The notes beneath the pieces are model-generated. The model was not told the DNA's origin. It worked only from the letters and a program-made list of their open reading frames with translations, and searched no databases. From DASXMT01 sp035552655 (GTDB lineage: Bacteria; Actinomycetota; Acidimicrobiia; Acidimicrobiales; RAAP-2), in assembly GCA_035552655.1 (NCBI GenBank), contig DASZLD010000112.1:1-15764 (forward strand): a stretch of 15,764 nucleotides of DNA, in the 5' to 3' direction. Made by a program: the position numbers and the translations under genes. Shown here piece after piece: positions 1 to 7,709 of the stretch. The stretch's first letter is position 1; each line of letters opens with the position of its first letter.

Positions 1-618
1 CCACCCGAGGTGCTCGACCTTGATGTCATCGTGTCCGTCGCCGGCCACCACACGACTCAGGCGCGGGCCATCGGGCACGTCGAGGACCGGGAGGTGTTCA
101 CCGTCAATGCCGCCCTCGGTCGTCGCCCCATGACAGAACAAGGGTCGTGGGCGGTCATGCCCAAAGTTCCTCCTCCGTCGCGATGTGATCCGAAAGGCAT
201 TCGCATGACCACGACGGGCGACACGCTCCCTGACCGCCTTGACATTCGCCTTGCCTCGGGAAAAGCTCTCGCCGAGTTGCCCGGGCCGGGCGTTGAGGAC
301 GGGCGGTCGGCGTTATGGGCCAGATTGCCTGGCGACCTCGACATGTCCTCGGCGTCCCTCGCCATCCTGGGAGACTACGTCCCGTTTGGAATCGGGCAGG
401 CTCTGGGGCTGCGGGCCGGGGGCAACAGCATCGACAACACTCTCCGGATCGGGCACCTCGTTCGCTCGGACTGGGTACTGCTCGATGTGCGGATCCACCA
501 GGTTGCCAACGGATTCGGCTACGGCGATGTTCACCTCTGGAGCGAGAGCGGCGCACTATTGGGGACCGCCAGCCAGTCAACCATCGTGCGCCATTGGCCG
601 GACAACCCTGAAGCCTGA
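1..618 (+). CDS. TesB-like acyl-CoA thioesterase, 5'-truncated by the window edge
   Basis: The reading frame is open from base 1 and the visible 205 residues start inside the protein, so the true start lies outside the window. The shape is that of a double-hotdog acyl-CoA thioesterase (TesB family), which hydrolyses acyl-CoA to free acid and CoA in the cytoplasm. The C-terminal hotdog carries the family's catalytic positions in order: Asp at visible residue 125 (LGDYVPF), Ser at 143 where E. coli TesB has Thr (NSIDNT), and Gln at 192 (ASQST). The first hotdog ends with the typical stretch around TVNAALGRRP. The region between the two hotdogs is short. It converges on the histone gene with a 133-base spacer in which I see no clear terminator. 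The family call is fairly firm; the substrate cannot be read from the sequence. Confidence 0.82.
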   Translation, partial: PPEVLDLDVIVSVAGHHTTQARAIGHVEDREVFTVNAALGRRPMTEQGSWAVMPKVPPPSRCDPKGIRMTTTGDTLPDRLDIRLASGKALAELPGPGVEDGRSALWARLPGDLDMSSASLAILGDYVPFGIGQALGLRAGGNSIDNTLRIGHLVRSDWVLLDVRIHQVANGFGYGDVHLWSESGALLGTASQSTIVRHWPDNPEA

Positions 619-751
619 TCTGAAGGGGGTCACGTCCGGGTCGGCCCATTCCGAGCGCCGAGAAAGCGTCAGGCTGTGGATCGGCGGCGGTGTTGTGGGA
701 TCGCTGGCCCGCGACGGCTCCTGAATCCGTTCGATCAGATTGAGGCGGCCC

Positions 752-1201
752 TCAAAAGAGAAGGTCGAAGATACTGAAGGCACGCTCCCAGTCATCTGCA
801 TGGGGCGCCTTCAATCCCGGGTCGATGATCCGAATCGTATGGGCCAATGCCAACGAAAGCCCTCCGGCGACCACCGAGAGGCGGGACGCTGTGGCCTCAG
901 ACAGCTCCAGGTCCAGCGGCGGTAAGGCCTCGAGCTGCTCGATGATGGTCAGTATTTCGGATTCGAAATCTAGCTTCTCGAACTCGTGGATCGACTGCTG
1001 TAGGCCCTTGGTAATCGGAAGATCCTCAGGCTGAACCACGTCTCGTAGGTTGGCCTCTGCCGTGGCCTCGGCCATCAGTAGAAGGTCATAGATCTTGCGG
1101 TTCACAAAATCGGCGTAGCGCTTGAGGTCGTCTTTGTCCACCCGCAAGCCAGCCGCGGTCCGAAAGAACCGCTGGAACCTGGGAATGCCCGAAATAGTCA
1201 C
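752..1201 (-). CDS. DUF1931 bacterial doublet histone-like protein
   Basis: This 149-residue protein matches the DUF1931 family, whose Aquifex member has a crystal structure with two histone folds in one chain (family knowledge). The N-terminal half shows a helix-rich block at residues 10-52, then the loop RDVVQPEDLP (53-62), which resembles the RKTVKAEDI loop of archaeal histones. The motif ITKGLQQSIHEF follows. The second, more diverged fold covers about 95-149 and ends DDWERAFSIFDLLF, the usual family ending. Length is as expected for the family. It starts with GTG, overlapping the TGA stop of the upstream zinc-ribbon gene (GTGA, 1198-1201), so the two are probably translationally coupled. 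DNA binding is plausible by fold but not proven for most members. The family call is strong; a chromatin role is inference. Confidence 0.9.
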   Translation of the reverse strand: MTISGIPRFQRFFRTAAGLRVDKDDLKRYADFVNRKIYDLLLMAEATAEANLRDVVQPEDLPITKGLQQSIHEFEKLDFESEILTIIEQLEALPPLDLELSEATASRLSVVAGGLSLALAHTIRIIDPGLKAPHADDWERAFSIFDLLF

Positions 1202-1653
1202 GATGCGGCCTCCCTGTCGTTAGCTGATCGGCGAAGGTGGGCCGCCAAGCCCCCGAGACGGCTGGCCAGAGAACGCGTGTCGGCTGCCGGCTGTAGGTCC
1301 TCCCATCCTTCCAGCGCCAAGCGGGCATGCCGCACCTCCTCGGCCAGCAGCTCCGGCTGTTCCTTGGCCATTTTCCCTTCCCAACCGACTTCCTCCAAGA
1401 GGGCGTCAATCACCGAGTGGGGCAGGAGGACCAAGTTCCCGGGCAGCCCGACCAGCCGTCGTAAGGACAGGACAAGTACTTGCTCCGACCGTTCGGCCTG
1501 ACTCGCCGAGTCGAGCAGCACTTCCGTCCATTCGGGGCTGAGGAGTGTGGTGCACCGAGGACACCGGCCATCGCGGCTGGCGAGAAGTTCTGACAGCGTC
1601 AACTCACCCCCACAGTGCCGACAGGTGCCTTCGATCGGCAATGCGTAGGTCAT
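1198..1653 (-). CDS. Zinc-ribbon protein of unknown function, coupled to the histone gene
   Basis: I do not recognise this 151-residue protein as a named family. The N-terminus has four cysteines in a zinc-ribbon arrangement: C11-x2-C14 (CRHCGG) and C31-x2-C34 (CPRC). The rest (about 45-151) is predicted mostly helical and rich in Leu, Glu and Ala. It has an acidic middle (EEVGWEGKMAKEQPELLAEE) and an Arg-rich tail, with no membrane segment or signal peptide. The ATG start is preceded by no convincing ribosome site. The downstream histone gene begins within this gene's stop codon (GTGA), so the pair is likely made together. A role as a partner or adaptor of the histone, or a link to transcription, is only a guess from position. 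Coding reality is supported by the overlap and by the paired CxxC motifs. Confidence 0.7.
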   Translation of the reverse strand: MTYALPIEGTCRHCGGELTLSELLASRDGRCPRCTTLLSPEWTEVLLDSASQAERSEQVLVLSLRRLVGLPGNLVLLPHSVIDALLEEVGWEGKMAKEQPELLAEEVRHARLALEGWEDLQPAADTRSLASRLGGLAAHLRRSANDREAAS

Positions 1654-1755
1654 GGAAACGACCGGAGTCGAATGGGCGACACACTGTGATCCTGGTGGAA
1701 GGACGACCAGCAGGCACCCCGCGATTGCGTAGTTCTCAGATGAGCCCCTGTCCCG

Positions 1756-3864
1756 TTAGAGCCACCGACGCTGGCTATTGGCTACCGACCATGCCAGCTC
1801 GACACGAGATTCCAGGTTCAGCTTGCGAAAGATATGACGGAGATGGAAGTCGACAGTGTGTCGAGAGAGGTGGAGAAACGCCGCTGCTTCCATGTTGGTC
1901 CGTCCTTTGGCCACTGCGAGAGCGACCCTCCTTTCGGCGTCTGTCAGGCTGGCCCAGCCGCTCACCGGTCGGCTCCCGGGACCCCGTTTGGAATGCTGAT
2001 CACACCGCCGGATCGCCCGGACGACCCGGCTGACATCCCGGGGGGCGCCGGCCTGTCGGTATCCCGCTCGAGCCTCCGTGAGGAATGATCGGGCCACGGC
2101 ATGATCGGATGAGGTAGCCAGGCGTCCGACGTCCTCGGCGGCGGAAGCGCGAGCCCAGACGTGCACGTGACTGTTGGCGGCCGTCTGTAGGGCAAACAGG
2201 TCCTCCTCGAACAAACCGCGAGCGTGGATGGCGCTCGTTGTCAGACCGGGCAGCTCACGGTTGCTGCGGGCCAGGTGTTCCATGGTGACCACCACCTCTC
2301 CGGCCAGTGGGCGATTCCCCGCGGACAGCGCCACGCGTATCCACCACGGCGCCACGGTCGGATCCTCCAAGAGAATCCGGTGGAGATGGATGGGTTCACG
2401 ACAGGCCGCGGTCAAGGTCTCGAGGGCCTCTTCCGGATTTCCCTCGGCTTCCGTAACCCGGGCACGTGCCTGGACGATGGCCGACTCGCCGTAGAACCCG
2501 ATTGCCGGTGGAGAACCGGCCCGACTCCGCCCGACCGCGGCAGCCGCCGCGCTGAGGTCCCCCCGGTACAGCTCCACCGACGCCATGACCGACCCGGCCA
2601 TGGCCGAGAAGTAGGTGGTGCCTTGTTCGCTCGCCTGCCTCAGGCCGATTCTCACCAATTCGGCGGCGCCATCCAGTTTTCCACTTGCCAATGCCAATCG
2701 AGCCATCTGGATCGGGATCGCAGGGGCCCAGAGGGTGTCGGATGTGCGTTGGATCCGTTCGGAGCTCAGCTCGATCAGGTGTTTGGCCTCGGTCAGCTCG
2801 CCGATAGAAGTGAGCATCGCGGCCAGGAGAAGCCGGGGGTGGTCGGAGGCGATCTGGCTCGATACCCTGTCCGCCCGGTCCACGGCAGCACGAAGAAAGA
2901 CGGTGGCATCGGCTGGGCGGCCCCCATCCCATGCCCACTGAGCGTTCGCTACAAATGCAGCACCAAGCGCAGCATCGTCACCAAAGCCCTCGTCGCCGCC
3001 CATGATTGCCGCCACCATGGAGCGCATCCCGATTTCGTTTCCCTCAGACCTGAAGGATCGCAGTTGGGCCAGCTTGGCCTCTGCGTACAGCGCGTCTGGC
3101 AAACCGGGTTGGTTGACCACATCTGAGGCCTGCATCGTGGCCTCGGGCCACTGGCTGGCCATGAGGTGAATGGTCGACAAGACCAGGCGTAAACGGGCGA
3201 CAGCCACCCCATCGTCAAGAATGGCGATCGCGTCGTTGGCCAGCGCAGAGGCGTCATCCACGCGGCCAGCAGCAAGAAGGGCGCGGGCCGCCACCACCGA
3301 TCGACCGGCTCGTCGATTGTCGTCCGGCGCGCTCAGCTCGAAGGCCCGCAATGCAGCCTCGGCGGCCGATCCCGGTGACTCGTCCACGGCTTGGCGCACC
3401 GCGCCATCCAGTGCATCCAGGTCGCGCTTATGCCCAGGACGTGATCCCAGACTGAGGTGGGTGGCAATTCGTTCCTTCGACGATTCACGGGCGCCGAGCC
3501 GGTTCCCGACCTCACGGTGCAATGCCATGCGAAGTGGGCCAGGAAGTTCGCGGTACCGGGAAGCGCGTACCTCTTCGTCCACGAAGGCAAGCAGGTCACC
3601 TTCCCAGCGCAGGACTCCGGCGCCCACCAGGGATTCCAGGGGAGACAACAAGGAGTGGAGCGGTTCCCCCAACAGGTCAGCCGTCTCCTCGGGGCTGAAG
3701 GGGACGCCCCAGACCGCAGCTACGCCCAGGAGCTGGTGCTCACGAGTCTTCAGCACCTCGGACACGGGAGGAGACCCCTCGTTGCCACGATCTTCTCGCC
3801 GTGATCCAGATCGCGACCGACCGCCGTCCGTCGCTACCGCATCGGTGTGGCGGTTTTCGACCAT
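1756..3864 (-). CDS. LuxR/LAL-type transcriptional regulator lacking the N-terminal ATPase
   Basis: This 702-residue protein ends in a clear LuxR-type helix-turn-helix (about 640-695: LTDAERRVALAVAKG, then LSRHTVDFHLRHIFRKL). Residues about 40-105 resemble the winged helix that follows the ATPase in LAL/MalT-type regulators. About 110-620 is an alanine-rich helical repeat array of TPR type, the usual effector or partner-binding part. The expected N-terminal P-loop ATPase (Walker A and B) is absent. The chain starts with a basic, disordered stretch instead, so it is about 200-300 residues shorter than typical LALs. ATG at 3864 has only a weak AAGGG upstream; GTG at 3765 (residue 34) is an alternative start. 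It is divergent from the small gene at 3986, and the spacer holds two inverted repeats. Targets are unknown; the histone pair lies 102 bases downstream on the same strand. Confidence 0.85.
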   Translation of the reverse strand: MVENRHTDAVATDGGRSRSGSRREDRGNEGSPPVSEVLKTREHQLLGVAAVWGVPFSPEETADLLGEPLHSLLSPLESLVGAGVLRWEGDLLAFVDEEVRASRYRELPGPLRMALHREVGNRLGARESSKERIATHLSLGSRPGHKRDLDALDGAVRQAVDESPGSAAEAALRAFELSAPDDNRRAGRSVVAARALLAAGRVDDASALANDAIAILDDGVAVARLRLVLSTIHLMASQWPEATMQASDVVNQPGLPDALYAEAKLAQLRSFRSEGNEIGMRSMVAAIMGGDEGFGDDAALGAAFVANAQWAWDGGRPADATVFLRAAVDRADRVSSQIASDHPRLLLAAMLTSIGELTEAKHLIELSSERIQRTSDTLWAPAIPIQMARLALASGKLDGAAELVRIGLRQASEQGTTYFSAMAGSVMASVELYRGDLSAAAAAVGRSRAGSPPAIGFYGESAIVQARARVTEAEGNPEEALETLTAACREPIHLHRILLEDPTVAPWWIRVALSAGNRPLAGEVVVTMEHLARSNRELPGLTTSAIHARGLFEEDLFALQTAANSHVHVWARASAAEDVGRLATSSDHAVARSFLTEARAGYRQAGAPRDVSRVVRAIRRCDQHSKRGPGSRPVSGWASLTDAERRVALAVAKGRTNMEAAAFLHLSRHTVDFHLRHIFRKLNLESRVELAWSVANSQRRWL

Positions 3865-3895
3865 GGCACAGCGCCCTTGTTGCCCTTCTGTTGCC

Positions 3896-3946
3896 TTTCG
3901 ATACCCTCGAAACAGGAGGGCTAAACGTCATCAAACCACGCGTTTG
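3896..3946. promoter_or_regulatory. Two short inverted repeats in the divergent spacer (operator candidates)
   Basis: The 121-base spacer between the LAL regulator and the divergent small gene contains two perfect inverted repeats. TTTCGA-5-TCGAAA spans 3896-3912 and CAAAC-5-GTTTG spans 3932-3946. Both have a 5-base gap, and their centres are 35 bases apart. Such symmetry suits a dimeric LuxR-type regulator acting on its own divergent promoter region. I could not identify convincing -35 and -10 elements for either gene. Arms of 5-6 bases can occur by chance, so this is a candidate only. Confidence 0.3.
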
Positions 3947-3985
3947 GGGGATTCGGGTTCTGGGCCCGTATGTCAAGGTTGCACC

Positions 3986-4336
3986 ATGGTCACCACCCCG
4001 GTTTATGCGCCCCGGGCAGCCAATACTCCCGAGACTGGTGATGCGCCGGAGGATGAGGCCGACCTGTCAGCCACCGTTGAGTCACTCGCAGCCCACGTCG
4101 AGTTCATCGCCGACCTCCTTGCCTGCCTCGCCGGGAACGACCCGCTCCCATCGAAATCGAATCGGGCGAGCCGCCTCGACGCGCCGCCCGCATCGGGCTC
4201 GATATTCAGGGCGGCGCCCATTGCCCCGCTCCTTGAATCGCTTGGGTCGGGCAACTGCAGGTTGGACGACCTGGTCCGGAACCTCGCCGCTCAACTGGCC
4301 CTGGTCAGGAAAGGGGGTCCTCCGGACCCCGCCTGA
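3986..4336 (+). CDS. Small helical hypothetical protein, divergent from the LAL regulator
   Basis: I do not recognise this 116-residue protein. ATG at 3986 follows CAAGG by about 8-9 bases, a modest ribosome site. The frame stays open far upstream, but that part is the antisense of the regulator gene. The protein has a disordered acidic start (residues 10-26), an amphipathic helix at about 26-49 (LAAHVEFIADLLACLAG), a Pro/Ser/Arg-rich linker, and a second helix at about 78-108 (LDDLVRNLAAQLALVRKG). Third codon positions are GC-rich, as in neighbouring real genes. No membrane span or signal peptide is evident. It converges on the thioredoxin gene with only 6 bases between stop codons, and its last codons lie inside a strong hairpin. 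An antisense frame exists but looks less protein-like. It may be an effector or partner of the divergent regulator. Confidence 0.5.
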   Translation: MVTTPVYAPRAANTPETGDAPEDEADLSATVESLAAHVEFIADLLACLAGNDPLPSKSNRASRLDAPPASGSIFRAAPIAPLLESLGSGNCRLDDLVRNLAAQLALVRKGGPPDPA

Positions 4337-4338
4337 TC
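4303..4338. terminator. Hairpin between convergent genes, probable bidirectional terminator
   Basis: The core is a perfect 7-base stem, GGGGTCC (4314-4320) and GGACCCC (4324-4330), with a 3-base loop. An outer inverted repeat, TCAGG (4305-4309) with CCTGA (4332-4336), can extend it. On the - strand the core stem begins 12 bases after the thioredoxin stop and is followed by CTTTCC, only a short T tract. On the + strand it lies inside the last codons of the small gene and includes its TGA. It would mark the end of the chaperone operon. The lack of a long T run makes this less certain; such tail-less hairpins are common in high-GC actinobacteria. Confidence 0.5.
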
Positions 4339-4342
4339 AAAG

Positions 4343-4777
4343 CTACATCAGCGCCTCCTCCAGCCACGTCTTCAACTGATGTTCCGGAGCGGCGCCAGTC
4401 TGGCGGGACAGAACCTTTTCTCCCCATATAACCAAGAGGGTCGGGATGGCCTGCACCCGGAATTGTCCGGCCAACTTGGGCGACTCGTCGACACTGACCT
4501 TGACCAACTTGATCTGGCCGGTGAGCTCGCGGGCCAGGTGCTCGAGCGAGGGACTTACCGTCCGGCACGGGCCACACCACTGGGCCCAGAAATCGACCAG
4601 CACAGGGATGGTTGACGCCGTCACCACGTCGGCAAATGTCTCGTCTCCGGATTCGGCTATCCACGGAAGCAGCGACTTGCACTTCCCACACCTGGGTAGG
4701 CCTGAACCAGACCATGGGACCCGGTTCTTCGTCCCGCAGGTTGCGCACCGAACCACGGTCGACTCGGACAGACTCAC
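4343..4777 (-). CDS. Thioredoxin 2 type, with N-terminal zinc finger
   Basis: This 144-residue protein has the layout of thioredoxin 2 (E. coli TrxC). An N-terminal zinc finger has C11-x2-C14 and C30-x2-C33, followed by a thioredoxin fold. The active site is WCGPC at 67-71 (C68, C71), and the cis-proline is in AIPT at 110-113. It reduces protein disulfides in the cytoplasm; zinc-finger thioredoxins are known to respond to oxidants and, like Hsp33, to release zinc. It starts with GTG overlapping the clpB stop (GTGA, 4774-4777), with GAGGG about 8 bases upstream inside clpB. It is the last gene of the chaperone operon, so its job there is probably disulfide repair of misfolded or oxidised clients, or supplying redox-sensitive holdase activity. 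A partner reductase may be encoded elsewhere, since the nearby TrxR-like fusion lacks the active CxxC. Confidence 0.92.
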   Translation of the reverse strand: MSLSESTVVRCATCGTKNRVPWSGSGLPRCGKCKSLLPWIAESGDETFADVVTASTIPVLVDFWAQWCGPCRTVSPSLEHLARELTGQIKLVKVSVDESPKLAGQFRVQAIPTLLVIWGEKVLSRQTGAAPEHQLKTWLEEALM

Positions 4778-7407
4778 GCCGCCGCGCCCTCGGCGTTCGC
4801 ACTCTCAATCGATACGGCCAGGCCATCGTCGCCATAATCGAGCCGTACCTCGCCCCCCTCGATGGGATCTGATCCCAGCAATGCCCTGGCCACCTGAGTC
4901 TCGACTTGACGGGCGATGAAGCGCCGCAAGGGCCGAGCCCCGTAGATCGGGTCGAATCCTTGTTGAGCTATCAGGTGCCGGGCCGCTGGGGTCACCGTTA
5001 GGCTCAGGCGACGCTCGACCAGACGCTGGCGGAGGTCGTTGAGCAATAACTCAACGATTCGCTCGATCTCCGAAAGGGTCAGCGCCTTGAAGAGGACGAC
5101 GTCATCCAGCCGGTTGAGGAACTCTGGCCTGAACCGGCGGGTCAGCTCGCCCATGACCAGCTCACGGGCATCAGGCTTGATCTCCCCGGAATCGCTGACC
5201 CCTTCCAACAGGTACTCGGAGCCGATGTTTGAGGTCATAACCAGCACCGTGTTGCGAAAATCGACCATTCGACCCTTGCCGTCGGTCAGACGACCATCGT
5301 CGAGCACTTGCAAGAGGGTATTGAAAATATCCGGGTGAGCCTTTTCGATCTCATCGAACAGCACCACCGAGTACGGCTTACGCCGAACCGCCTCGCTCAG
5401 CTGGCCACCTTCCTCGTAGCCGACATAACCAGGTGGAGCTCCGATCAGCCGACTGACGGTGTGCTGCTCTTGGTATTCCGTCATGTCCAGTCGGATCATG
5501 TTCTCATCGGTGTCGAACAAGGTGGCGGTCAGCGCTCTCGCCAACTCGGTCTTGCCGACCCCGGTTGGACCGAGGAAGATGAACGACCCAACAGGCCGGG
5601 TCGGATCGGCGATCCCGGCTCTCGATCGGACGATGGCGTCGGTGACCGCCTGCACCGCCTCGTCCTGACCGACCACCCGCTCGTGGAGGATGTGATCGAG
5701 GCGCAACAGCTTGTCCCGTTCGCTCTCTTCCACTCGGCTGACCGGTATACCGGTCCAGCGTGCCACGATCATGGCGATCTCCTCTTCGGTGACCACCTCT
5801 CGGAGCAAGCGGCGAGTACCGTGCTTCTTGCCCAATAGGGTCTCTTCGGCCTCGAGTCGGCGCTCCAACTCGGGCAACGTGGCATGCCGGAGCTCGGCCG
5901 CTCCGTTGAGATCGTAGGCCCGCTCGGCCTCCTCGGCGCGGTGCCGTACCTGCTCGATCTCCTGGCGGAGGTCTTGGACCCTGTGGAGGGCCTGCCGCTC
6001 AGCCTCCCACTGGGCCCTCATCGCATCGGCCTCCGACCGAAGGTCGGCCAGCTCCCGACGCAGCTCGGACAGGCGCTCCTCACTGGCCACATCCTCATCT
6101 TTGGCCAGCGCAGCCTCTTCGATCTCCAGCCGCATGACCCGCCGGGTGAGCTCGTCTAGTTCGGCGGGCATGGAGTCGATCTCGGTGCGGAGCATGGCGC
6201 ATGCCTCGTCCACCAGATCGATGGCCTTGTCGGGAAGGAAGCGACCCGAAATGTACCGATGGCTGAGTCGAACCGACGAGACGAGAGCAGCATCTTGGAT
6301 CTTGACCCCGTGAAAGACCTCCAGGCGCTCTCGAAGCCCCCGCATGATGGAAATGGCGTCCTCAACGGAGGGTTCTTCCACCATCAAGGTCTGGAACCGG
6401 CGCTCCAGGGCCGCATCCTTTTCGATGTGCCGTCGATACTCGTCGATCGTCGTGGCCCCAATCATGTGCAGCTCACCTCGAGCCAGCATCGGCTTCAGCA
6501 TGTTGCCGGCATCCATGGCGCCCTCAGCGGCGCCGGCACCGACCACGGTGTGCAGCTCGTCGACGAACATCAGCAGTCGGCCCTCGGCCGCCTTCACCTC
6601 TGCCAGCACGGCCTTCAGTCGCTCCTCGAACTCGCCGCGATACTTGGCCCCAGCGACCAGGGACCCCATATCCAGGGCGAACACCGTCCGGTCCCGAAGG
6701 CCTTCGGGTACATCACCGTTGTGAATGCGCTGAGCCAGTCCCTCGACGATGGCCGTCTTGCCCACGCCGGGATCGCCGATCAGTACTGGGTTGTTCTTCG
6801 ACTTGCGAGAGAGGATCTGGACGACCCGGCGGATCTCGGCGTCACGCCCGATGACCGGGTCGAGACGCCCGGCTCGCGCCTCTGCCACCAGGTCGACCCC
6901 GTACTTGGCCAGAGCTTCATAGGCACCTTCGGGCGTAGCCGAGGTCACGCGTTGATGCCCTCGGACCGCCGACAACGCCCCCAGGAACCCTTCGAGGGTC
7001 ACACCCTGCTCACTGAGGTGGTGGCCGGCTGCGCCGGCGGGCCCTTCCCGGAGCAAAGCGATGACCAGGTGTTCCACCGATACATAGTCATCACCCAGGC
7101 GCTCCGCCTCCTGTTCGGCGCTATCGAACAGCCGTGACAGGCGTTGGGTGACAAACACCTGCCCGGGGGCGGCCCCCGGTCCAGAAACCCGGGGTCGATT
7201 GCCCAGGTCCCGCTCTACCGATGCCCGGAGTGCCGCTACGTCGGCTCCGACATGGCTGAGAAGCTGGGGGACGAGACCATCGGATTGGTCGATCAAGGAC
7301 ACGAGCAGATGTTCGCTGTCAACCTCAGTGTGGCCAAGACGCATCGCCAGGCTCTGGGCGTCGTGCAACGCTTCCTGTGACTTCTGGGTCAAACGGTCCG
7401 GATTCAT
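4774..7407 (-). CDS. clpB: ATP-dependent disaggregase ClpB
   Basis: This is a full-length 877-residue ClpB (Hsp100). It threads aggregated proteins through a hexameric pore and works with DnaK. In order: Clp N domain with two repeats (1-150); AAA-1 with Walker A GDPGVGKT (211-218), pore loop AKYRGEFEER (254-263) and Walker B FVDE (281-284); coiled-coil M-domain (about 410-525), which is the DnaK docking site and separates ClpB from ClpA/ClpC; AAA-2 with Walker A GPTGVGKT (613-620), pore loop GYVG (660-663), Walker B LFDE (683-686) and sensor-2 GAR (823-825). The ATG overlaps the cbpM stop (ATGA, 7404-7407) and its own stop overlaps trx. Placing clpB in the same transcript as dnaK, grpE and the J-protein puts the whole disaggregation bichaperone under one control. 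No key residue is missing. Confidence 0.98.
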   Translation of the reverse strand: MNPDRLTQKSQEALHDAQSLAMRLGHTEVDSEHLLVSLIDQSDGLVPQLLSHVGADVAALRASVERDLGNRPRVSGPGAAPGQVFVTQRLSRLFDSAEQEAERLGDDYVSVEHLVIALLREGPAGAAGHHLSEQGVTLEGFLGALSAVRGHQRVTSATPEGAYEALAKYGVDLVAEARAGRLDPVIGRDAEIRRVVQILSRKSKNNPVLIGDPGVGKTAIVEGLAQRIHNGDVPEGLRDRTVFALDMGSLVAGAKYRGEFEERLKAVLAEVKAAEGRLLMFVDELHTVVGAGAAEGAMDAGNMLKPMLARGELHMIGATTIDEYRRHIEKDAALERRFQTLMVEEPSVEDAISIMRGLRERLEVFHGVKIQDAALVSSVRLSHRYISGRFLPDKAIDLVDEACAMLRTEIDSMPAELDELTRRVMRLEIEEAALAKDEDVASEERLSELRRELADLRSEADAMRAQWEAERQALHRVQDLRQEIEQVRHRAEEAERAYDLNGAAELRHATLPELERRLEAEETLLGKKHGTRRLLREVVTEEEIAMIVARWTGIPVSRVEESERDKLLRLDHILHERVVGQDEAVQAVTDAIVRSRAGIADPTRPVGSFIFLGPTGVGKTELARALTATLFDTDENMIRLDMTEYQEQHTVSRLIGAPPGYVGYEEGGQLSEAVRRKPYSVVLFDEIEKAHPDIFNTLLQVLDDGRLTDGKGRMVDFRNTVLVMTSNIGSEYLLEGVSDSGEIKPDARELVMGELTRRFRPEFLNRLDDVVLFKALTLSEIERIVELLLNDLRQRLVERRLSLTVTPAARHLIAQQGFDPIYGARPLRRFIARQVETQVARALLGSDPIEGGEVRLDYGDDGLAVSIESANAEGAAA

Positions 7408-7709
7408 GGTCGGCCTCCCGTGGGGCGAGACCGCACCTCCAGTGCGGCTTCGAGCTCGGCGATTCGATCAAGGAGGTCAATGACCACCCCGACGGCGGTG
7501 TAGTTGATAGCAAGCCCGGCTCGCAGCCGCCGTATCCGGGCCACGTTGGCGAGCTCTCGAGGCGAGAACTGAAGCGACCCCGACACATCCTGACTCGCAT
7601 CGAGCAGGCCGAGTGAAACAAATCGGCGCACTAACTCGGGGTGAAGTCCCGCGACCCGCGCAAACGACTCAGTGCTCAACAACGGCACCGGCACGAGGGC
7701 GACGGTCAT
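7404..7709 (-). CDS. cbpM: CbpM-like chaperone modulator (MerR_2 family)
   Basis: This 101-residue protein has a MerR-like winged helix (about 12-65: ESFARVAGLHPELVRRFVSL, then FSPRELANVARIRRLRAG) and a C-terminal helix (about 68-95: INYTAVGVVIDLLDRIAELE). The second half matches the CbpM pattern, in which E. coli CbpM binds the J-domain of CbpA and blocks it. The usual actinobacterial partner of dnaJ, the repressor HspR, shares the AGLHP-type start but not this C-terminus. Position directly after a zinc-finger-less J-protein supports CbpM. It overlaps both neighbours by ATGA (7404-7407 and 7706-7709), so translation is coupled. A DNA-binding role is not excluded, because the helix-turn-helix looks intact. 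I favour the J-protein modulator call with good, not complete, confidence. Confidence 0.82.
   Translation of the reverse strand: MTVALVPVPLLSTESFARVAGLHPELVRRFVSLGLLDASQDVSGSLQFSPRELANVARIRRLRAGLAINYTAVGVVIDLLDRIAELEAALEVRSRPTGGRP

Noticed and set aside
155..649. 164-codon open frame on the - strand
   Set aside because: Antisense to the thioesterase; Arg/Pro/Gly-rich with no domain.
2224..3126. 300-codon open frame on the + strand
   Set aside because: Antisense to the helical-repeat part of the LuxR/LAL regulator; no recognisable domain and a low-complexity composition.
3170..3985. Upstream extension of the small + strand gene to 388 codons
   Set aside because: The extension overlaps the regulator gene in antisense and is rich in Ser/Arg/Pro shadow sequence; ATG 3986 lies after the divergent spacer and has a modest ribosome site.
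6259..7137. 292-codon open frame on the + strand
   Set aside because: It lies wholly antisense to clpB, whose conserved motifs prove the - strand frame; long antisense frames are expected in high-GC DNA.
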